Below are positions 1 through 10,633 of a DNA stretch of 10,633 bases, in pieces. Numbering within the stretch: the stretch's first letter is position 1; each line of letters opens with the position of its first letter. A program made the position numbers and the translations under genes. The stretch comes from an uncultured bacterium (GTDB lineage Bacteria; Desulfobacterota; Binatia; HRBIN30). The notes under the pieces are model-generated. The model saw only the letters and a program-made list of their open reading frames with translations. It had not been told where the DNA came from and searched no databases. The stretch is from contig CALJUJ010000028.1 in the NCBI GenBank assembly GCA_937975525.1, positions 1-10,633 on the forward strand. Reading direction: 5' to 3'.

Positions 1-1
1 G

Positions 2-2329
<2,328 letters not shown>

Positions 2330-2357
2330 GGGCCGGCGCAACCACGCGAGCTGAACC

Positions 2358-3736
<1,379 letters not shown>

Positions 3737-3737
<1 letters not shown>

Positions 3738-4270
3738 TGGAGCGCACGCTCTACGGCATGATCGCCGAGTTCAACTCCCCGCAGGAGCTCATCGATGCGT
3801 CCAAGGCGGCGCATGACGAGGGCTACACCCACCTCGACGCCTACAGCCCCTACCCGATCGAGGAGGTCTGCGAGGCGATCGGGCTGCACGGCAACAAGCT
3901 GCCGCTGATCGTGCTGCTCGGCGGCATCGCCGGGGGCTTGTTCGGCTACGGCCTGCAGTACTGGACCACGGTCATCGACTACCCGCTGAACCTCGGCGGC
4001 AAGCCGTTCCACACCTGGCCGATGTTCGTGCCGGTGACGTTCGAGTGCATCATCCTCTTCGGTGCGCTGTCGGCGGTGGTCGGGATGATCGCTCTGAACG
4101 GCCTGCCGATGCCGTACCACCCCGTATTCAACGCGCCGAACTTCGAGCGCGCCTCGTCGGACGGCTTCTTCCTCTGCATCGAGGCGACCGATCCGAAGTT
4201 CGACAAAGAGAAGACGCGCGGCTTCCTCGCGCGCCTCCAGCCGCAGCAGGTATCGGAAGTTGAAGACTAG
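3737..4270 (+). CDS. actD: ActD, two-helix subunit of ACIII (DUF3341)
   Basis: This is a 177-residue membrane subunit of ACIII from the DUF3341 family. It carries no cofactor and probably has a structural role. A soluble N-terminal domain (residues 1 to about 54, starting MERTLYGMIAEFNSPQEL and holding HLDAYSPYPI) precedes two membrane helices near 55-80 and 94-120. After these comes a conserved segment (MPYHPVFN) and a C-terminal domain with FFLCIEATDPKFD. The ATG at 3737 is preferred over the in-frame GTG one codon upstream. It forms a TGATG overlap with the actC stop and has an AGGAG eight bases upstream. The 3' end overlaps actE by 11 bases. Length and motifs are normal for the family. 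Confidence 0.94.
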
Positions 4271-4844
4271 AACGAACAGGCGATGGTGGGCGCTCGCCAC
4301 GGGCGCCCTCGCGTTGGTCGTCCTCGCGGGTTGCCGGCAGGACATGCACGACCAGCCGAAGATCGAAGCGTACGAGCAGTCCGACTTCTTCGGCGACCGG
4401 CGCGGTATCCGTGCTCCCGTCGAGGGCGCCGTGGCGCGTGGACATCTGCAGGAGGACGAGGCTTACGAGACCGGGCTCGACGGCACGCAGTTCGTCGCCG
4501 CGTTCCCCATGGAGGTCGATGCAACGGTCCTCGCGCGCGGCCAGGAGCGCTACGACATCTACTGCTCCGTATGCCACGACCGCGCCGGCTATGGCCGTGG
4601 CATGATCGTCCAGCGCGGCTACAAGCAGCCGCAGTCGTTCCACAGCGACCGCGTCCGCGCGCTGCCGCCCGGCTACTTCGTCAACGCCGTCACCAACGGA
4701 TTCGGCGTGATGCCGTCGTACGCACACCAGATCCCGGTCGCGGACCGCTGGGCCATCGCCGCCTACATCCGCGCCCTGCAACTGAGCCAACACGCTTCGC
4801 TCGACGACGTCCCGGCGTCGGAGCGCGCGAATCTCGAGGATTGA
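4260..4844 (+). CDS. actE: ActE, monohaem cytochrome c lipoprotein of ACIII
   Basis: This is a monohaem c-type cytochrome of ACIII that passes electrons from the complex to its acceptor on the periplasmic side. The 194-residue protein begins with a lipoprotein signal: Arg/Lys-rich start, hydrophobic core, then lipobox LAGC with Cys25 as the expected lipidated residue. One haem site is visible, CSVCH at residues 102-106, and Met151 in GVMPSY is the likely sixth ligand. The start is a TTG at 4260, inside the end of actD. No ATG or GTG lies nearby in frame, and this start gives a complete signal peptide. The ribosome site is modest (AGCAGG about nine bases upstream, GGAAG directly adjacent). It is separated from actF by 3 bases. 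Haem count, length and position all fit ActE. Confidence 0.93.
   Translation: MKTRTNRRWWALATGALALVVLAGCRQDMHDQPKIEAYEQSDFFGDRRGIRAPVEGAVARGHLQEDEAYETGLDGTQFVAAFPMEVDATVLARGQERYDIYCSVCHDRAGYGRGMIVQRGYKQPQSFHSDRVRALPPGYFVNAVTNGFGVMPSYAHQIPVADRWAIAAYIRALQLSQHASLDDVPASERANLED
4836..4840 (+). promoter_or_regulatory. Ribosome binding site of actF
   Basis: GAGGA at the end of actE, seven bases before the ATG at 4848. It lies inside the upstream coding region, consistent with coupled translation. Confidence 0.65.
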
Positions 4845-4847
4845 TCG

Positions 4848-6029
4848 ATGCCTGAGGCAGCAGCCAATCCGGCCGACTACGAACTGGCCGCGGATCACCC
4901 CTTGCGGCGCACCGGGCGCCTGGGGCTGGTCGTCGGGCTGATCGCCCTCGCGGCGCTCGGCTTCGCGGCGATGGAGTCGCCGACCCAGTTCTTTCGCTCC
5001 TATCTCGTCGCCTACCTCTACTGGATCGGCATCGCCCTCGGCTCGCTGGTCATCCTCATGATCCAGCACGTCACCGGTGGCCCCTGGGGTGTGCGCATCC
5101 GGCGGACGCTCGAGGCCGGCACCCGGACCCTGCCGCTGCTCGCCCTTCTCTTCGTGCCGATCGCCTTCGGCGTCCACGAGCTGTTCGAGTGGTCACACGC
5201 GAGCGCCGTCGCCAAGGACGAGGTGCTGCAGCACAAGAGCCCGTACTTGAACGAGCCGTTCTTCCTGATGCGCGCGGCGGGCTACTTCGTCGTCTGGCTG
5301 ACGCTGATGTTCTTCCTGAACCGCTGGTCGCAGCAGCAGGACGCGCGCGGCCACACGCCGTCGCTCGGCCGCAAGATGACGCTGCTCAGCCGCGGCGGCA
5401 TCGTCCTCTACGCGCTGACGGTCACCTTCGCGTCCGTCGACTGGGGGATGTCGCTCGAGCCACACTGGTTCTCGACGATGTACGGCGTGTTGTTCGCCGG
5501 CGGCCAGCTGCTCAGCGCGATGGCCTTCGCCATCGCGATCTCGGCGCGCCTCGTCGACCGCAAGCCGATCTCCGACGTCATCGGCGTGACCTGCTTTCAC
5601 GACCTCGGCAAGTTGATGCTCGCGTTCGTCATGCTGTGGGCGTACTTCGCGTTCTCGCAGTTCCTGATCATCTACGCCGGCAACCTGCCCGAGGAGATCC
5701 CCTACTACCTGAACCGCCTGGCGGGGGGGTGGGAGTACGTCGGCCTCGCGGTGTTGCTGTTCCACTTCGCCCTGCCGTTCGCCTCGCTCCTGTCGCGGCG
5801 TCTGAAGCAGAACGCGCCGCGGCTGGCGATGCTTGCGGTGTTCGTGCTGCTGGTGCGCTACGTGGACACGTACTGGTTGGTCACTCCCGCGTTCAGCCCC
5901 AAGGACTTCGTCCTGCACTGGCAGGACCTGGCGGCGTTCGTCGGGCTCGGGGGCATTTGGCTGGCGACCTTCGTGCGCCAGCTGCAGAAGCGGCCGTTAC
6001 TGCCGCTGCACGATCCGGAGCTGGCATGA
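4848..6029 (+). CDS. actF: ActF, second NrfD-like membrane subunit of ACIII
   Basis: This is a polytopic membrane subunit of ACIII, 393 residues, often annotated as quinol:cytochrome c oxidoreductase quinone-binding subunit 2. It is a distant NrfD-type relative of ActC. About ten hydrophobic helices are visible, near residues 24-44, 49-72, 92-112, 136-160, 180-200, 210-235, 250-276, 288-313, 320-343 and 355-376. Conserved family stretches include FFRSYLVAYLYWIG, WSQQQD and HDLGKLMLAFVMLWAYFAFSQ, followed by a YAGNLPEE loop. In known structures the quinol site is in ActC; ActF is thought to be structural or related to proton movement. The ATG at 4848 follows a GAGGA seven bases upstream and lies 3 bases after actE. 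Its stop overlaps the next gene as ATGA. Confidence 0.95.
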   Translation: MPEAAANPADYELAADHPLRRTGRLGLVVGLIALAALGFAAMESPTQFFRSYLVAYLYWIGIALGSLVILMIQHVTGGPWGVRIRRTLEAGTRTLPLLALLFVPIAFGVHELFEWSHASAVAKDEVLQHKSPYLNEPFFLMRAAGYFVVWLTLMFFLNRWSQQQDARGHTPSLGRKMTLLSRGGIVLYALTVTFASVDWGMSLEPHWFSTMYGVLFAGGQLLSAMAFAIAISARLVDRKPISDVIGVTCFHDLGKLMLAFVMLWAYFAFSQFLIIYAGNLPEEIPYYLNRLAGGWEYVGLAVLLFHFALPFASLLSRRLKQNAPRLAMLAVFVLLVRYVDTYWLVTPAFSPKDFVLHWQDLAAFVGLGGIWLATFVRQLQKRPLLPLHDPELA

Positions 6030-6421
6030 GCGAAACGTCACACGCACGCGGTCAGAGCACCTACGAGCAGCGCGACGTATCCTTTCCGCCGATCGTGCTG
6101 ACCAGCTTCATCCTGCTGGCGGTGGTGCTGCTCTCGTTCGTGACGATGTGGTGGCTGCTGAACTCGTTGACCGTGCGCGAGGTCGAGCGCCAGGGGCCGA
6201 TCAGCGCCGTGCGCCTCGAGCAGCGCCGCGAGCTTCCGCCGGAGCCGCGGTTGCAGGCTCATCCGCTGCGCGACATGCAGGAGCTGCGCGCTGCCGAGGA
6301 CGAGATCCTCGAGAACTACGGCTGGATCGACAAGAGCGCCGGCGTCGTCCGCATCCCGATCGACCGGGCCCTCGAGCTCACCGCCGAGCGCGGCCTGCCG
6401 TCGCAGGGAGCGAAGAACTGA
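6026..6421 (+). CDS. Small single-helix membrane protein of unknown function, between ACIII and SCO genes
   Basis: This 131-residue protein has no assigned function that I recognise. A hydrophilic N-terminus (about 20 residues) leads to one membrane helix at about 23-45 (PIVLTSFILLAVVLLSFV). A charged, probably helical, extracytoplasmic tail follows. The tail ends with LRAAEDEILENYGWID and then AGVVRIPIDRALELTAERG. I have seen this C-terminal pattern in small proteins at ACIII/cox loci of other bacteria, so I consider the gene real. The ATG at 6026 overlaps the actF stop as ATGA, so it is probably translationally coupled. The frame stays open far upstream, but that part is a shadow of actF. 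It could be an accessory ACIII subunit, a supercomplex linker or an assembly factor for the SCO/oxidase step. All three are inference. Confidence 0.85.
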   Translation: MSETSHARGQSTYEQRDVSFPPIVLTSFILLAVVLLSFVTMWWLLNSLTVREVERQGPISAVRLEQRRELPPEPRLQAHPLRDMQELRAAEDEILENYGWIDKSAGVVRIPIDRALELTAERGLPSQGAKN

Positions 6422-6426
6422 TCTTC

Positions 6427-7359
6427 ATGCTGCGTGCGGTACACATCGCTGCGGCGATCGTCCTGTTCGCCAGCCCGGCAGCCGCCGTCGCCCCCGGTGA
6501 GGTCGGCGCGGCGGCGAACGCGCAGCCGAAGATGCTGCGGGACGTCGCGATCGAGCAGAAGCTGGACACACAGCTGCCGCTGCACGTGCCGTTTCGCGAC
6601 GAGACCGGCAAGGAACGGCCGCTGGGTAGCTTCTTTCGCGACAAGCCCGTCATCCTCGCCCTCGTCTATTACGAGTGCCCGATGCTCTGCACGCTCGTGC
6701 TCAACGGCCTCACCAGCGCGCTGAAGACCATCTCGCTGAGCGTCGGGCAGGAATTCGACATCATTACCGTCAGTTTCGATCCGGAGGAGGGGCCGGAGCT
6801 CGCAGCGGCCAAAAAGCAGAACTACCTGGAGCGCTACCGCCGGATGAGTGCCGAGAGCGGCTGGCACTTCCTCACCGGCGAGGCAAGCTCGATCGATCAG
6901 CTCACCGAGGCCGTCGGCTTCGGCTACGAGTACGATCCGGAGATCGACGAGTTCGCACACGGCGCGGCGATCGTCGTTTTGACGCCGGAGGGGCGGATCG
7001 CCCGCTACTTCTACGGCGTCGAGTACCCGCCTCGCGATCTCCGCCTCGGCATCGTCGAGGCGGGGCAGGGAACGATCGGCAACGCCGTCGATCAGCTCTT
7101 GCTGTACTGCTACCGCTACGATCCCGCTACCGGCGCGTATACGCCGATCGTCATGAACATCGTCCGCCTCGGCGGCGCGGTCACCGTGATCGCTCTCGCT
7201 GTTTCCATCCTCGTCATGTGGCGCCGCGACCGTCGGGGCAACCCCCCCGGCGGTCGCGCGTCGCACGGCGCGTCCGGCCTTTCCGGATCGGGCGGCCGGC
7301 GCACGCTCGCCGCCGAGCCCTCGCTCGCCGGCGCGATGAAATCGGGTCAAAGCCAATGA
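6427..7359 (+). CDS. SCO1/SenC-family copper chaperone with C-terminal membrane anchor
   Basis: This is a SCO/SenC-type thioredoxin-fold protein of 310 residues that in this family helps deliver copper to, or reduce, the CuA site of oxidase subunit II. It has an N-terminal signal (hydrophobic to about residue 22, AAA before the likely cleavage). The redox/metal pair is Cys84 and Cys88 (CPMLC), and the distal copper-ligand His is probably His178 (FAHGAAIVVL). The FDIITVSFDPEE strand is typical of SCO. Unlike mitochondrial SCO1, it ends with a membrane helix near 241-265 and then a 45-residue Arg/Gly/Ser-rich cytoplasmic tail. The ATG at 6427 lies 5 bases after the previous stop; its Shine-Dalgarno is weak or distant (AGGGAG at 6405-6410). 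The stop overlaps the coxB start as ATGA, which fits a role in maturing that product. Confidence 0.93.
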   Translation: MLRAVHIAAAIVLFASPAAAVAPGEVGAAANAQPKMLRDVAIEQKLDTQLPLHVPFRDETGKERPLGSFFRDKPVILALVYYECPMLCTLVLNGLTSALKTISLSVGQEFDIITVSFDPEEGPELAAAKKQNYLERYRRMSAESGWHFLTGEASSIDQLTEAVGFGYEYDPEIDEFAHGAAIVVLTPEGRIARYFYGVEYPPRDLRLGIVEAGQGTIGNAVDQLLLYCYRYDPATGAYTPIVMNIVRLGGAVTVIALAVSILVMWRRDRRGNPPGGRASHGASGLSGSGGRRTLAAEPSLAGAMKSGQSQ

Positions 7360-8414
7360 GTTCCACGCTTCCGCTCTTTCCAGAACAGGCCTCGACGATC
7401 GCCAGCCAGGTAGACCTGCTCTACTGGTTTCTCGTCGCGGTGAGCCTCTTCTTCGCCGTCTTGATCGCGGCGATCGTGCTCGGCTTCGCCGTCAAGTACC
7501 GCCGGCGCAGCGACGACGAAGTCGGCGCCGACATCCACGGCTCGCTCGCGCTCGAACTGCTGTGGACCGTCATCCCGTTCGGCATCGCCCTGGTCATGTT
7601 CGCCTGGGGTGCCCACGTCTACCTGCAAATCGCCCGTCCTCCGGACAACTCGATGGAGATCTTCGTCGTCGGCAAGCAGTGGATGTGGAAGATCCAGCAC
7701 ATGGAAGGGCGCCGCGAGATCAACGAGCTCCATGTGCCGATCGGCAAGCCCGTCAAGTTGACGATTACGTCCGAGGACGTGATCCACAGCTTCTACATCC
7801 CCGCGTTCCGCGTGAAGAAGGACGCCGTGCCCGGCCGCTACACCGAGCTCTGGTTCGAGGCGACCAAGCCCGGCACCTATCACCTCTTCTGCGCCGAGTA
7901 CTGCGGCACCGAGCATTCGAAGATGATCGGCCAGGTCATCGCCATGGAGCCGGCCGCGTACGAAGAGTGGCTGACGCAGTCCGACGTGCAGCCGGTGGCG
8001 GTCGCAGCCGCGCCCGGAGCCGACGCCGCGCCCGCCGACGCCGTGCCCGCGAGCGCCGCCGACATGGCCAAGGCCGGCGAGAATCTCTTCCTACAGAAGG
8101 GCTGCCTGGCCTGCCACATGGACGCGCCCGGCTCGCTCGGTCCCAGCCTGGCCGGCGTCTACGGCAACGAACGCAAATTCCAGGACGGCACCACCGCCGT
8201 CGGTGACGAGACGTACATCCGCGAGTCGATCCTCAATCCGCTCAAACACGTCGTCGCTGGCTACCAACCGGTCATGCCGACCTTCCAGGGCCAGCTCTCC
8301 GAGCAGGAGCTCATGCAGCTGATTCAATACGTGAAGTCGCTCGCCCAGGCGGCCCCAGGGGATGCCGCGGACGGTTCCGGAGCCGACGCCGCCACCACGG
8401 GTGAGGAGTCTTGA
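7356..8414 (+). CDS. coxB: Cytochrome c oxidase subunit II with fused cytochrome c domain (caa3-type)
   Basis: This is the electron-entry subunit of a caa3-type cytochrome c oxidase, 352 residues. Two membrane helices (about 20-48 and 63-90) precede a cupredoxin domain. The CuA ligands are all present: His144 (VIHSF), Cys179 and Cys183 in CAEYC, His187 and Met190 (EHSKM). The Glu in CAEYC supplies the backbone ligand. This rules out a quinol oxidase subunit II, which lacks CuA. After an Ala/Pro linker (about 210-236) comes a cytochrome c domain with CLACH at 250-254 and Met307 (VMPTF) as the likely sixth ligand. A short Ala/Gly-rich tail closes the protein. No cleavable signal is evident; the first helix probably acts as the membrane anchor. 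The ATG at 7356 overlaps the SCO stop by ATGA. The open frame further upstream is a shadow of the SCO gene. Confidence 0.97.
   Translation: MSSTLPLFPEQASTIASQVDLLYWFLVAVSLFFAVLIAAIVLGFAVKYRRRSDDEVGADIHGSLALELLWTVIPFGIALVMFAWGAHVYLQIARPPDNSMEIFVVGKQWMWKIQHMEGRREINELHVPIGKPVKLTITSEDVIHSFYIPAFRVKKDAVPGRYTELWFEATKPGTYHLFCAEYCGTEHSKMIGQVIAMEPAAYEEWLTQSDVQPVAVAAAPGADAAPADAVPASAADMAKAGENLFLQKGCLACHMDAPGSLGPSLAGVYGNERKFQDGTTAVGDETYIRESILNPLKHVVAGYQPVMPTFQGQLSEQELMQLIQYVKSLAQAAPGDAADGSGADAATTGEES
8019..8048 (+). repeat. Two tandem 15-base units in the coxB linker
   Basis: GCCGACGCCGCGCCC is followed directly by GCCGACGCCGTGCCC, 14 of 15 bases identical. They encode ADAAP and ADAVP (residues 222-231) in the flexible stretch between the CuA domain and the cytochrome c domain of subunit II. 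This is probably a small in-frame duplication that lengthens the linker. Confidence 0.7.
8403..8408 (+). promoter_or_regulatory. Ribosome binding site of coxA
   Basis: GAGGAG in the last codons of coxB, eight bases before the ATG at 8417. The TTG at 8411 would leave only two bases of spacing, so this site decides the coxA start. Confidence 0.7.
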
Positions 8415-8416
8415 GC

Positions 8417-10019
<1,603 letters not shown>

Positions 10020-10027
<8 letters not shown>

Positions 10028-10633
10028 CGCACACGCAGCCGTTGCGCACCAGTTCGACACGGCCGAGCAGCAGCAGAGCGCTGCAACGCTCGGCATGTGG
10101 GCGTTCATCGTGCAGGAGATCCTGTTCTTCGGCGGTCTCTTCGTGACCTACATCGTCTACCGGTCGATGTACCCGGTGGCCTTCCACGATGGCAGCCATC
10201 ATCTGGACATCACCCTCGGTACGATCAATACCGCCGTCCTCATCGGCAGCAGCTTGACGATGGCGCTCGCCGTTCATGCGGCGCAGACGAGCCGCAAGGG
10301 GAACCTGGTCTTCTTCCTCACCTCGACGCTCGTGCTCGGTTCCGTCTTCCTCGGCATCAAGGCCGTCGAGTACAGCCACAAGTTCCACGAGCACCACGTT
10401 CCGGGCCTGGACTTCCACGGCCCGCCGCAGCAGGAGCTGTTCTTCGGTCTCTACTTCGCGATGACCGGCTTGCACGCGCTGCACATGATCATCGGCGCGG
10501 CGATCCTGATCGTCATCATCTTTCAGTCGATGCGCGGTATGTACAGCAGCTCCTACTACACGCCGGTCGAGATGTTCGGCTTGTACTGGCACTTCGTCGA
10601 CATCATCTGGATCTTCCTCTTCCCGTTGCTCTA
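10020..10633 (+). CDS. coxC: Cytochrome c oxidase subunit III (3' partial)
   Basis: This is subunit III of the caa3 oxidase, a cofactor-free membrane subunit that stabilises subunit I and its proton uptake. 204 codons are visible with no stop before the window ends. The protein begins MSDAHAAVAHQFDTAEQQQ and keeps the family motifs GMWAFIVQEILFFGG, MTGLHALHMIIG (His152, His155) and YWHFVDIIWIFLF. Glu33 matches the DCCD-reactive Glu of the family. Because that helix is the first one, this is the short five-helix form that lacks the first two helices of the seven-helix type. The closing motif normally lies close to the C-terminus, so only a few residues should be missing. The start is a TTG at 10020, with a strong AAGGGAGG six bases upstream, overlapping the coxA end by 8 bases. 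Confidence 0.95.

Noticed and set aside
2330..2357. Possible internal promoter in the actB-actC gap
   Set aside because: 28 bases are too few for a complete promoter within the gap, and no -10/-35-like pair is visible.
5189..6025. Long N-terminal extension of the small membrane protein
   Set aside because: The extension overlaps actF and is Arg/Ala/Pro-rich without motifs. The ATGA overlap at 6026 is the natural start.
7273..7287. Short hairpin TCCGG-CCTTT-CCGGA in the SCO tail, a possible terminator or mRNA processing site
   Set aside because: The stem is only five pairs with no U-tract, within coding sequence of very high G+C where such hairpins arise often.
6675..7355. Long N-terminal extension of coxB
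   Set aside because: The upstream part overlaps the SCO gene in another frame and has shadow-like composition. The ATG at 7356 gives a normal subunit II N-terminus.

Overview
The window holds part of an aerobic respiratory-chain gene cluster. All genes lie on the + strand, with almost no non-coding DNA. It contains most of an Alternative Complex III (ACIII, a quinol:cytochrome c / high-potential acceptor oxidoreductase), followed directly by a caa3-type haem-copper cytochrome c oxidase. No RNA gene, mobile element, CRISPR array, promoter or clear terminator is visible. The longest stretch between genes is 28 bases.

Layout: a 5'-truncated actB (iron-sulfur subunit), actC (NrfD-like quinol-site membrane subunit), actD (two-helix DUF3341 subunit), actE (monohaem c-type lipoprotein) and actF (second NrfD-like membrane subunit). 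Next come a 131-residue single-helix protein of unknown function and a membrane-anchored SCO/SenC copper chaperone. The last three genes are coxB (CuA subunit II fused to cytochrome c), coxA (subunit I, A2-type with a YSHP motif) and coxC (subunit III, cut by the window end just before its stop). actA should lie just upstream and the remaining oxidase genes (for example subunit IV) just downstream; neither is in view.

How they work together (family knowledge plus inference): quinol is oxidised at ActC. Electrons pass through the ActB iron-sulfur clusters to the c haems of ActA (not in the window) and ActE. They then reach the cytochrome c domain of CoxB, CuA, and the haem a / a3-CuB site of CoxA, where oxygen is reduced. 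SCO would help load copper into CuA. Tight stop/start overlaps (ATGA at actF/small protein and SCO/coxB, TGATG at actC/actD) suggest one translationally coupled unit, and fit a physical ACIII-oxidase supercomplex.

Organism: a high-G+C, Gram-negative-type aerobic bacterium. This gene order, with the small protein and a C-terminally anchored SCO before coxB, is the kind I associate with Acidobacteriota, Myxococcota and Binatota/other delta-like lineages. The lineage cannot be fixed from this window. The system is a known one; the least understood part is the small protein at 6026-6421.
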